This document shows, piece by piece, positions 1-6,619 of a stretch of DNA of 10,183 bases; position 1 is the stretch's first letter; the number at the start of each line of letters is the position of its first letter. The DNA is from an uncultured Actinomyces sp. (GTDB taxonomy: Bacteria > Actinomycetota > Actinomycetes > Actinomycetales > Actinomycetaceae), in NCBI GenBank assembly GCA_902773415.1, contig CACYEE010000214.1:1-10183 (forward strand), written 5' to 3'. The notes beneath the pieces were generated by a model. That model was given only the letters and a program-made list of their open reading frames with translations, was not told the origin of the DNA and made no database searches. The position numbers and the translations under genes were made by a program.

Positions 1-69
1 CCGATCGACAACCTCACGCGCGGAGGCGTCGGCGAACTCGCCGCCTATCGGGCCATGTGGCATGCATGA
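1..69 (+). CDS. 3' end of an unidentified gene (partial)
   Basis: The first 22 codons read in frame 1 as PIDNLTRGGVGE followed by LAAYRAMWHA and a TGA stop at 67-69. The start lies outside the window. The tail reads like real protein and stays open from base 1, but it is too short to assign. The D-N-L-x-x-G pattern faintly recalls the C-terminal ends of semialdehyde-dehydrogenase-type enzymes such as ArgC, though the following residues do not match well, so no function is given. It converges with the minus-strand lipoprotein gene, leaving 155 bp between the two stop codons. Confidence 0.45.
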   Translation, partial: PIDNLTRGGVGELAAYRAMWHA

Positions 70-224
70 TCGTGCCTTCGCTTCTCGCGCTCGCGTTCGT
101 CGTGCGCTGGATTCGCCGCATCCCGGCCCGCTGGATCCTGCGGGAGGCCGGGCAAGGCGCGGGGCGCTCGCGTTCGTGCCGCGCCGGTTCCCTGCCCTTC
201 CGCCCGGCTCCTTGCGGAGAGGTC
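70..224. other. Convergent intergenic region with repeat copy
   Basis: These 155 bp lie between two stop codons of convergent genes and contain no supported gene. They hold copy 1 of the 50-bp repeat (141-190) and, at 87-100, the 14-mer gcgctcgcgttcgt that also forms the core of both full copies. No hairpin followed by a T-run is visible. Confidence 0.5.
141..190 (-). repeat. 50-bp interspersed repeat, copy 1
   Basis: This stretch matches 910-959 in the same orientation at 49 of 50 positions; the only difference is A at 154 against G at 923. It begins 35 bp beyond the stop codon of the minus-strand lipoprotein gene. Each copy contains a 7-bp inverted repeat, ggcgcgg and ccgcgcc, separated by 16 nt, so RNA from either strand could fold. 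Both copies sit 3' of minus-strand genes, which suggests an mRNA 3'-end element or a dispersed REP-like sequence. No T-tract follows, so a classic intrinsic terminator is not supported. Confidence 0.75.
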
Positions 225-860
225 TCAGCGTACCGCCTCGACGATGGCTTCGATGTCCTCGGGCGTCATCGTAACCTCGACGGCGGTCTCGACGGTCTCG
301 CCCGAATCCGCAGCGGGCTCTTCGACGCTGGCCGAGCTCCGCGCCGAGAACACGGAGTCTTCGGCAGTCCATGCCACCAGGTTCGCTGCTCCGTTGACGG
401 AGCCGTAGCAGGTGACGTGAATGTCTCCGACCGGCTGATTCCACGTTTCGGGATAGTCGTTGTAGTCTCCGGCGAGCCAGCGGGGAAGCGTGGCCGTATC
501 GAAGTCTTCGGCCGGGAGGGCGGCCTTGCGGACGACGATGGACACTTCCGCTTCGCGGTTGGCAATGCGCAGGCCCTTGAGGCCGACGGACGCTTCGGCG
601 AAGGAATCGGAGGCCTGGAACGACCATTCGCCCGGTTCGCCGAGCATGAGGTCGGGCAGGGGGTCGGCCTCGAAGCTGTCGAGGCCGGCACGGGCAGCCG
701 CATCGGCGGCCGATTTCGCCGCGAGGAGCCGGTTGGTTTCCTCGACGGCGGCGGTACCGGTTGCGGCCGGAGCCGCGGAATCGGTTTCGGAGCATCCGGC
801 GGTGGCGAAGGCAAGCGCCAGCGTGGCGGCGGCGGCGAGTGCGGATGTCGATCTGCGCAT
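225..860 (-). CDS. Small secreted lipoprotein, function unknown
   Basis: This 211-residue protein begins with a lipoprotein signal peptide: MRRS, a run of Ala and Leu, then a relaxed lipobox ATAG before Cys23, the likely lipidated residue. The ATG at 860 is preferred because GGAG at 867-870 lies 6 nt upstream; the ATG at 866 would abut that Shine-Dalgarno. After the Cys there is a short Ala/Thr-rich linker, then a compact domain with one further Cys (HVTCYGS) and conserved-looking Trp residues, and an acidic tail. The protein should be anchored to the outer face of the membrane. It lies 112 bp downstream of mtnN on the same strand with no visible promoter between, so co-transcription is likely. 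I do not recognise the family. Confidence 0.8.
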   Translation of the reverse strand: MRRSTSALAAAATLALAFATAGCSETDSAAPAATGTAAVEETNRLLAAKSAADAAARAGLDSFEADPLPDLMLGEPGEWSFQASDSFAEASVGLKGLRIANREAEVSIVVRKAALPAEDFDTATLPRWLAGDYNDYPETWNQPVGDIHVTCYGSVNGAANLVAWTAEDSVFSARSSASVEEPAADSGETVETAVEVTMTPEDIEAIVEAVR

Positions 861-866
861 GGGCAT

Positions 867-870
867 CTCC
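867..870 (-). promoter_or_regulatory. Ribosome binding site deciding the lipoprotein start
   Basis: On the minus strand the sequence is GGAG-ATGCCC-ATG. The GGAG is 6 nt from the ATG at 860 and 0 nt from the ATG at 866, which favours the shorter form of the lipoprotein. Confidence 0.6.
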
Positions 871-909
871 AATCGTGGGGCAGGGAAACGGGGCGGGAGA
901 GGAAATCGT

Positions 910-959
910 CGGGAGGCCGGGCGAGGCGCGGGGCGCTCGCGTTCGTGCCGCGCCGGTTC
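910..959 (-). repeat. 50-bp interspersed repeat, copy 2
   Basis: This is the second copy of the repeat at 141-190 (49/50 identity). It begins 13 bp beyond the mtnN stop codon and lies between mtnN and the small lipoprotein gene. The 7-bp arms ggcgcgg (925-931) and ccgcgcc (948-954) could form a hairpin in the mRNA between the two cistrons. Together the two copies bracket the lipoprotein gene. Confidence 0.75.
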
Positions 960-972
960 GTGCGTCGCGCCG

Positions 973-1668
973 CTATCGGCGGGCGACGAGGTGTTCGACG
1001 AGGGCCGCGGCCCGACGCCCCGATTCGGGCAGGAACTTCTCGAAGTCCGCGCTCGCCGACCCGTCGGCCTTGTCCGAGATTGCGCGCACCGCAACGAAAG
1101 GCACCTTGTTGAGCCAGGCGACCTGGGCAACGGCTCCTCCTTCCATCTCCACGCACGAGGCGCCGAAGGTTCTGGCTATGAACTCCTTGTGTTCGCGGGA
1201 GGTGATGAACTGGTCGCCGGTGGCGATGCGCCCGCGATGGGCCGCCACCTCGGGGCATTCGGCCTTCGCGGCGCGCATGGCGCGTTCGGCGAGATCCGCG
1301 TCGGCCTCGAAGGCCAGCATGTGCAGGTCGGGGATGACCCCGCGGGCGTGTCCGAACTCGGTGATGTCGACATCGTGCTGGACGAGGTCGGTGGAAATGA
1401 CGAGGTCTCCGATTCCGATGGACGGGTCGAGCGAGCCGGCGACCCCGGTGAAGACGAGACGGGCGACGTCGAAGCGGTCGATGAGGATCTGCGCGCATGC
1501 CGCCGCGTTGACCTTCCCTCCGCGGCCTTCGACGACGACGACGCGCGCGCCGCCCAGGGTGCCGGCGATGAAGTCCATCCCCGCGACGGTCGTGGCGACG
1601 GGATTGCCGAGACGGGAAGCGAGAAGATCGATCTCCTGGCGCATCGCGCCGATGATTCCGTAGGTCAT
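973..1668 (-). CDS. mtnN: 5'-methylthioadenosine/S-adenosylhomocysteine nucleosidase
   Basis: This 231-residue protein, nearly the length of E. coli Pfs (232), cleaves adenine from methylthioadenosine and S-adenosylhomocysteine in the cytoplasm, in the methionine salvage and activated-methyl cycles. It begins with the family signature GIIGAM-x-x-E. The catalytic positions known from the family are present: Glu12, Glu176 in VEMEGGA, and Asp199 in AISDKAD. FTGVAGSL at about 73-80 is the conserved Gly-rich segment. The start is supported by AGGAG four nt upstream of the ATG on the minus strand. It is divergent from the large lipoprotein gene, and the small lipoprotein gene follows on the same strand. 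A possible -10 box and a perfect palindrome lie in the upstream region. Confidence 0.95.
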   Translation of the reverse strand: MTYGIIGAMRQEIDLLASRLGNPVATTVAGMDFIAGTLGGARVVVVEGRGGKVNAAACAQILIDRFDVARLVFTGVAGSLDPSIGIGDLVISTDLVQHDVDITEFGHARGVIPDLHMLAFEADADLAERAMRAAKAECPEVAAHRGRIATGDQFITSREHKEFIARTFGASCVEMEGGAVAQVAWLNKVPFVAVRAISDKADGSASADFEKFLPESGRRAAALVEHLVARR

Positions 1669-1700
1669 GCTGCTCCTGTTCGCTTCTCCGCTTTCCCGAT

Positions 1701-1714
1701 GCGCCGGCCGGCGC
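1701..1714. promoter_or_regulatory. Perfect 14-bp GC palindrome in mtnN leader
   Basis: The sequence gcgccggccggcgc is its own reverse complement. It sits 32 bp upstream of the mtnN ATG, just downstream of the candidate mtnN -10 box (1722-1727), so it could be an operator or an mRNA hairpin in the leader. GC-rich palindromes also arise by chance in this composition. Confidence 0.35.
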
Positions 1715-1721
1715 CAAGTCC

Positions 1722-1727
1722 AACCTA
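1722..1727 (-). promoter_or_regulatory. Possible -10 box for mtnN
   Basis: The minus strand reads TAGGTT here, matching the actinobacterial TAnnnT -10 pattern. It would start a transcript about 45-50 nt upstream of the mtnN ATG. No convincing -35 hexamer is seen 16-18 bp further upstream. Confidence 0.3.
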
Positions 1728-1808
1728 CAGCCTCCCGGCCCGGCGCGGGGCGACGTCGCGCAAGCGTGACGCTTCCGTAAGAAAAGCCGGGCACGAAAAA
1801 GACGCGGG

Positions 1809-1814
1809 TAGGCT
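1809..1814 (+). promoter_or_regulatory. Possible -10 box for the large lipoprotein gene
   Basis: TAGGCT lies about 50 bp upstream of the lipoprotein ATG, and its form resembles the TAGGAT box in front of ndk. It lacks a good -35 element at the normal distance, so it is only tentative. Confidence 0.3.
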
Positions 1815-1864
1815 GAAAGCGCGCGTCGCCCGGCGTGCCTGCACACATGCCGAAAGGAAGCCCG

Positions 1865-3190
1865 ATGACCGCTTTCCCGCGTCGCCCCCTCGCCGCCGTC
1901 CTCGCCCTGCCTGCCTTCGCGCTTGCCGCCTGCACCGGGGCGGCAGGGCCGCAGACCCTCGACACGATCGACGTCGCCTCGACGGTCGCGATCGTCGAAA
2001 CGCAGAAGGCGAGCGGAACGGTTGCCAGCGGAGACGACAGCGCGAAGGTGGAGACTTCCTATCTCGTCGTCGATTCCTCGGGAAGGACATCGACGGTGAC
2101 GAAAACCGGGCTTTCGGACACGAAGGAAGGCTCGGCGGCCTCCATGCAGGGCGTTGTCATGGACTGGAACGAGGATTCCCTCTTCCTCTCCGACGGCGCG
2201 GGCCTTCGCTGGCTGCGCCCGGGCGGAAAGGAGGGCGCGGCGCTCGAAGACGCGACGGAGCCCGGGCTCGTCGAGCGTGCATATCCGCTTGAGGATTCGG
2301 CGACGCGCGTGCTGCTCGGCCACGACGCGAACATGGACGGCTCGGCCTTCGCCGTCGCCCGCGAGTCGGGCGTCGGGTCGGGGAAGGCGACCGGCGAATA
2401 CCTCGGCGGCGCCGTGTGCGGCAACGACGCCTACATTGTCGCCGGGAACCTGTCCGCGACGTCCTTGGAGGATTCCGGCGTCCGCGCCCCGATGACGCTT
2501 CGGAAGGTCGTGGAGGCCGGCGAGCCGGCGAATGCGGAAATCGGCTTCCACGATTCCATCCTCGACTTCTCCCGGCCTCTGGACGGGGCGCTGGCCTGCG
2601 ACGGGGAGGACATCGTCATGATCGTCGAACATTCGGCGCAGGACGGAATGCCCTACGCGCGCACCGGCGAGCCGGGAGAACCCGTGGATTTCGAGGTCGG
2701 GGACTACGTTGTCGAGACGGATTACGACGACCGCCTTCTCGTGACCCTGGAACGGTGGAACACGACGACGGGGGAGCGGACGGTCCGCCCGGTCGCGTCG
2801 GGCGTCGAGCCTGCGGTCAAGGTCCATGAGGTCATGATGGGTTCGCGCGCGGACGCTCCCGCGCTCCAGAACGGAGGACTCTACTGGGTTGACGGCCTGG
2901 GCCGCGTGATGCGAACCGACGTGCGGACCGGCCAGACCGAGGCGGTCTCGCAGTCCCTTCAGACGACGTCGAAGCTCGAGGAGCTCGACTCCTTCCAGGT
3001 GGACATGCATGAGGGCGTCGTCGACATTCTCGTCGATTCGACGCGCGATCGCGCCTCCGACAGGATTGTTCGGGTCGACCTGGCGACGGGCAAGGAGACA
3101 CGGACGATCGGCCTGAAGAATCTCGGCGCGCTTGCCGGCGACGACGCCTCGGTGTTCGTGACGGCGCTCGCGACGAACCCGAAGCGGTAG
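1865..3190 (+). CDS. Large surface lipoprotein, possible beta-propeller
   Basis: This 441-residue protein has a short Arg-containing N-terminus, a hydrophobic segment and a canonical lipobox LAAC with Cys23 as the lipidated residue, so it should be anchored outside the membrane. The ATG at 1865 is chosen because AGGAAG lies four nt upstream and because the signal peptide then has normal length; an in-frame ATG at 1835 would add ten residues. The mature part is rich in Val, Thr, Asp and Gly. It alternates short beta-like strands with acidic turns and repeats motifs such as LFLSDGAGLRWL and GLYWVDGLGRV, as seen in propeller-type sensor lipoproteins. That fold is my inference. No enzymatic motif is visible. 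It is divergent from mtnN and ends just before a region of decayed genes. Confidence 0.85.
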   Translation: MTAFPRRPLAAVLALPAFALAACTGAAGPQTLDTIDVASTVAIVETQKASGTVASGDDSAKVETSYLVVDSSGRTSTVTKTGLSDTKEGSAASMQGVVMDWNEDSLFLSDGAGLRWLRPGGKEGAALEDATEPGLVERAYPLEDSATRVLLGHDANMDGSAFAVARESGVGSGKATGEYLGGAVCGNDAYIVAGNLSATSLEDSGVRAPMTLRKVVEAGEPANAEIGFHDSILDFSRPLDGALACDGEDIVMIVEHSAQDGMPYARTGEPGEPVDFEVGDYVVETDYDDRLLVTLERWNTTTGERTVRPVASGVEPAVKVHEVMMGSRADAPALQNGGLYWVDGLGRVMRTDVRTGQTEAVSQSLQTTSKLEELDSFQVDMHEGVVDILVDSTRDRASDRIVRVDLATGKETRTIGLKNLGALAGDDASVFVTALATNPKR

Positions 3191-3303
3191 GGAATCGGTA
3201 TTCTCGGAGCGTGGGGTGCGGTTGCTTTTCCGTTCCCGTGCATCCGGCAAGCGGCAGAACCGGGGATGAAGATGGAAAAGACGGACACGGGCGTGCGGCG
3301 AGC
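3191..3303 (+). other. Gap before the ATP-grasp remnant
   Basis: No gene, clear promoter or terminator hairpin is seen in this stretch. It probably held the N-terminal part of the ATP-grasp gene, which is no longer recognisable in any frame. Confidence 0.4.
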
Positions 3304-3756
3304 GGGGCAAGAAACGGATTCGTGCTTGAGTTTCTGCGGTGGGCGGAAGCATTCATCGTCCCGAATGCAGGCTGCCGGGCGTCGGTCGCGATCTTCGCCT
3401 TCTTGCGGTTCGCGGCGAGGCGATTGCCGCTATCGGAAGGCGCAACGAGAACGGTCGTGCGCACGTCCGGCAGGGCGCGAAGGCGCGTGCGGATTCGGCG
3501 CTGTCGGCCATCGCGGAACAGGCATGCAAGGCAGCCGGGCTTGACATTTTCGCGTCCGACATGCTTTTCGGCAAAGACCGCCCCTGCTTTTGCGAGGTCG
3601 ACGTCATGCCGGGGATACGCGCAATGGAGAGCCCGGCTGGCGTCAATGCGGCCGGTGCGATAGCCTCGATGATTGCCGGAAACCTGCATGGCGGACGAAC
3701 ATCGGACCGATGCCGATGGGCGAGAGGGAGGGCGTGGCGCAAGATGCCTGAGATGA
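3304..3756 (+). pseudogene. RimK/CphA-like ATP-grasp ligase remnant
   Basis: Two frames together resemble the C-terminal half of RimK-type ATP-grasp ligases, which join amino acids through an acyl-phosphate. Frame 1 gives NGFVLEFL at 3316-3339, then a TGA at 3327-3329 blocks the other frame and the match moves to frame 3. Frame 3 reads GRDLRLLAVRGEAIAAI from 3384, then GLDIFASDMLFGKDRP, CFCEVDVMPG and GVNAAGAIASMI. In the family the segment E-V-N-x-x-P-G supplies Mg ligands; here it reads E-V-D, so the Asn is replaced. The ATP-binding N-terminal half is missing. In frame 1 a TGA at 3754-3756 overlaps the ATG of the next gene as ATGA, hinting at an old coupled operon. The DNA is visibly less GC-rich than flanking genes. 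Confidence 0.65.
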
Positions 3757-4460
3757 GCTACGGGGCGGCGGAGTCGCTCGTCTATTCCTCGTATCCGGCC
3801 TCGGAGCCGTTTCGCAGGAAGGATGCGCCGGATTGCGAACTCAGGCATCCGGAATTGTCGCGAGGGATACTGAGGGGGCTTGCAAGCGCGCCGGCGGCCG
3901 TTGTGACGGGAAGCAAGGGAAAGGGATCCATTGCGACGCTGCTTGCGGCGATTCTTCGGAGCCAGGGAATCGGGCCTGTCGGATTGATGACCAGTCCGCA
4001 TGTTGTCGATTTTACGGAGCGCGTGTCCGTAGATGGCGAACCGATTTCCAGGCCTGACTTTGTCCGTTGTGCCGAGGCGGCTCGCGCGGATTTCGACGCG
4101 ATTCGGGGAGCGATCCCTCCCGAATGGCATGTTTCGCCCATTGCGTTTCAGGCTGACATCGCACTAAGGCATTTTGCGGCAAGCGTCGTCCTCGCGGTGC
4201 CTGAAGACAAGGACCGGCTCGGCGTGATGCGTGCCGTCATGCCGCACGCATCGCGTCTCTTCTTCGCCTCGAGCCGCAATCCCCACTACCGGTTCTCGCC
4301 GGATCAGGCTCGCGTTGCTCGCGAACATGCGTCGCGCATTCCGATAGATTGGATCGAGGATTCGCATGAAGCGATTGCCGAAGCCCTTTCGGACGGCGCT
4401 CCCGTGCTCCTGCTTGGCACGACGTCGTTCGTGACGGATGCGAAACGGTTTGAAGGCGGT
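3753..4460 (+). pseudogene. FolC-like Mur ligase with central deletion
   Basis: From the ATG at 3753 the frame reads MSYGAAESLVYSSY, then the P-loop VVTGSKGKGS (residues 50-59), SPHVVDFTERVSVDGEPI (81-98) and VSPIAFQADIALRHFA (127-142). These are the N-terminal hallmarks of FolC-like Mur ligases, which bind ATP and add an amino acid to a carboxylate. The text then jumps at about residue 143 (base 4179) to SVVLAVPEDKDRLGV and ends near LLLGTTSFVTDAKRF (219-233), which look like C-terminal domain segments. The roughly 200-residue central part with the Gly-rich metal-binding segment is absent. After about 4460 the frame drifts into Arg-rich noise up to 4772, suggesting a frameshift near the natural stop. 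It directly follows the ATP-grasp remnant and precedes true folC. Confidence 0.65.
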
Positions 4461-4602
4461 TTTCGGAACTCTGAAGCAGTGACCGGTGCTTGTCCGGCGC
4501 CGCTTGTTCGCGGCGTTTCAAGCGAATCCGGAGCAAGACGCGGACGTCGTCGCGCATGCCGCATCGAGGAATGCGCGAGATGCCGGAAAGGGGAAAGGCG
4601 AC

Positions 4603-6129
4603 ATGGAAGAAGATATCGACGAGGAAGCGTTTGCCGCTCTCCTGGCCACTGGCCTGATCGCCGATGGCGAGCTTTTGAGGGAGAAGATTGCCGAGGGCAA
4701 GGAAATCGGCGAAATGCCCGGAGACGTTGGACAGGACGATGCCGGGATCGTTGCCGACTCCTGGATTCTTGACAGTCGTGTCGATGAGATAACCGCAGAG
4801 ATTCGGTTGCGCGCTGCGGAGAACGACGTTCAACCGTCTCTTGAGCGGGTTCGCCACTGTCTCGATATCATGGGGAATCCTCAGGAGGCGTTTCACTCGA
4901 TTCATATCTCGGGTACGAACGGCAAGACCTCGACAGCCCGCATGTGCGAGGCGCTTGTCCGTGAACGGGGGCTGCGCACCGGACGTTTCACCAGTCCGGA
5001 GCTGGTTTCGGTGCGCGAACGCATCTCGATCGACGGCCACGCGATTTCCCGCCAGGCCTTCATCGACACGTGGGAGGACGTCGCGCCCTTCATTGAAATG
5101 GCCGACGCGAAGAGCCTGGCCGAAGGCGGCCCGCGCATGAGCTTCTTCGAGGTTTTCGCCGTCATGGCCTTCCAGGCCTTCGCGATGGCTCCCGTCGATG
5201 TCGCCGTCGTCGAAGTCGGCATGGGCGGAACCTGGGACGCGACGAACGTCATCGAGCCCGATGTCGCGGTGCTGACGCCTGTCGGCGTCGACCACGAAAA
5301 GTGGCTTGGCTCCGACATCGAGGACATTGCCGCCGAAAAGCTCGGAATCGTCAAGCCCGGCTGCGTCTTCGTGTGCGCCGGGCAGCCCGAGGAAGTGGCG
5401 CGGATGGCTCGCGAGCGCGCGGCCGAGACGGGCGTCCGCCTCATCGAGTACGGGGACAGGCTGCGCCTTGTCGGGACCGAACTCGCCTACGGCGGCCAGA
5501 TGATCGAGGTTCGCACTCCCGCGGCCCGGTACGAGAGCGTGCCGCTTGCCCTTCGCGGCGTGCATCAGGGGGAGAACGCGGCTGTGGCGCTCGCGGCGGT
5601 CGAGGCTTTCTTCGGAGGCAAGGCGCTTGACGGGAGCGTGGTGGAACAGGCGTTCATGGCGGTCGGCAGCCCCGGCCGCATGGAGGTGGTGCGCACTTCC
5701 CCTACGGTGGTTGTGGACGCCTGCCACAATCCGCACGGGGCGGTGGCGACGGCGAAGGCGCTGGAGGAATGCTATCCGGGCCGGCGCGTCGGGGTTGTCG
5801 CGATGATGGCGGACAAGGACATGGAGGGCTTTCTCGGTGTCATGGAGCCCGTTTTCGACGAGGTTGTCGTGACGGGAATGCCGAGCGAGCGGGCGGCGAC
5901 CGTGCAGGAGCTGGCCGGGATTGCGCGCGAGGTGTTCGGCGAGGACCGCGTGCATGCCCGGGAAGACCTGCTTGAGGCCGTCGATCTTGCCGCCGCGCGT
6001 GCGGAGATCGACGACGAGGCTCCGATGGCGAGTCCGGTTGTTGTCGTGTGCGGTTCGATTCGGCTTGTCGGGCGCGCGAGGACTTTGCTTGGCGCCTATG
6101 CTCCCGACGGCCTTGCCGACGCGGGTTGA
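4603..6129 (+). CDS. folC: Dihydrofolate/folylpolyglutamate synthase
   Basis: This 508-residue cytoplasmic Mur-ligase-family enzyme ligates glutamate to dihydropteroate and then to reduced folates. Visible family elements in order are DVQPSLERVRHCLDIMGNP (75-93), the P-loop SGTNGKTS (103-110), FTSPEL (129-134), GMGGTWDATNVI (206-217), TPVGVDH (225-231), HQGENAA (321-327), PGRME (357-361), DACHNP (372-377), MADKD (402-406) and CGSIRLVG (483-490). TSPEL has Glu where many FolC proteins have His. The first 57 residues are an acidic extension before the usual start of homology. The ATG at 4603 has a purine-rich GGAAAGG upstream; a GTG at 4486 in the same frame would add 39 residues but reads into degraded sequence. 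ndk follows with its own promoter. Confidence 0.93.
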   Translation: MEEDIDEEAFAALLATGLIADGELLREKIAEGKEIGEMPGDVGQDDAGIVADSWILDSRVDEITAEIRLRAAENDVQPSLERVRHCLDIMGNPQEAFHSIHISGTNGKTSTARMCEALVRERGLRTGRFTSPELVSVRERISIDGHAISRQAFIDTWEDVAPFIEMADAKSLAEGGPRMSFFEVFAVMAFQAFAMAPVDVAVVEVGMGGTWDATNVIEPDVAVLTPVGVDHEKWLGSDIEDIAAEKLGIVKPGCVFVCAGQPEEVARMARERAAETGVRLIEYGDRLRLVGTELAYGGQMIEVRTPAARYESVPLALRGVHQGENAAVALAAVEAFFGGKALDGSVVEQAFMAVGSPGRMEVVRTSPTVVVDACHNPHGAVATAKALEECYPGRRVGVVAMMADKDMEGFLGVMEPVFDEVVVTGMPSERAATVQELAGIAREVFGEDRVHAREDLLEAVDLAAARAEIDDEAPMASPVVVVCGSIRLVGRARTLLGAYAPDGLADAG

Positions 6130-6163
6130 GGGGAGCGCGGCGCGGTTCGGGGACGCTGTCGTT

Positions 6164-6192
6164 TTGTGGCAGCTCTCACGTGCGTGTAGGAT
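6164..6192 (+). promoter_or_regulatory. ndk promoter, probably giving a leaderless transcript
   Basis: TTGTGG at 6164-6169 and TAGGAT at 6187-6192 are separated by exactly 17 bp, a good match to a vegetative sigma-factor promoter. Transcription would begin 6-8 nt after the -10 box, at 6198-6200, which coincides with the ndk ATG at 6200. The AGGA inside the -10 box (6188-6191) could alternatively serve as a Shine-Dalgarno in a longer transcript from folC. Confidence 0.7.
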
Positions 6193-6199
6193 GGGACAC

Positions 6200-6613
6200 A
6201 TGGCTACCGAAAAGATTCTGATTCTCATCAAACCCGACGGCGTCAAGCGCGGCCTTGCCGGCGAGGTTCTTGCCCGAATCGAGCGGAAGGGCTACACGCT
6301 GGAAAACATCGCCTGGCATGCGGCGACGCCCGAGAAGCTTGCCGCGCACTATGCCGAACATGTGGAAAAGCCGTTCTATCCTTCCCTTGTCGAATACATG
6401 AGTTCGGGCCCGATCGTGGCTGCGGTGTTCAGCGGCGACAGCGTGATTGCCGGCGTGCGTTCGCTTGCCGGCTCGACGGACCCGACGACGGCTGCGCCCG
6501 GCACGATTCGCGGCGACTTTGGCCGTGACTGGGGCACCGGGAACATCGAGAACATCATTCACGCCTCGGATTCCCCGGAGAGTGCCGAGCGCGAAATCGC
6601 CGTCTGGTTCTGA
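6200..6613 (+). CDS. ndk: Nucleoside diphosphate kinase
   Basis: This 137-residue protein, standard for the bacterial family, transfers the gamma phosphate of ATP to other nucleoside diphosphates through a phosphohistidine in the cytoplasm. Family features are the N-terminal LILIKPDGVKRG with Lys11, the GPIVAAVF strand, the GTIRGDFG segment with Arg104, and the active-site loop NIIHASDSPESAEREI with catalytic His121. The start at 6200 gives the usual MATEK-type N-terminus; an in-frame ATG at 6191 would overlap the -10 box. It lies 70 bp after folC, and dhaL begins 6 bp after its stop, so ndk probably heads an ndk-dhaL-dhaM transcript. No terminator is seen between the genes. Confidence 0.96.
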   Translation: MATEKILILIKPDGVKRGLAGEVLARIERKGYTLENIAWHAATPEKLAAHYAEHVEKPFYPSLVEYMSSGPIVAAVFSGDSVIAGVRSLAGSTDPTTAAPGTIRGDFGRDWGTGNIENIIHASDSPESAEREIAVWF

Positions 6614-6619
6614 TTTCCC

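Noticed and set aside
490..2292. A 600-codon + strand frame opposite mtnN
   Set aside because: It overlaps mtnN and both lipoprotein genes, and its sequence shows no domain or signal.
3200..3212. Promoter-like TATTCT after the lipoprotein stop
   Set aside because: There is no -35 element at the right distance and no intact gene downstream.
266..3352. A 1028-codon open frame on the minus strand
   Set aside because: It runs antisense to the large lipoprotein and across mtnN, is Arg/Pro-rich, and has no domain; long shadow frames are expected at this GC content.
4237..6246. A 669-codon open frame on the minus strand
   Set aside because: It is antisense to folC, which has clear family motifs, and its translation is His/Arg-rich noise.
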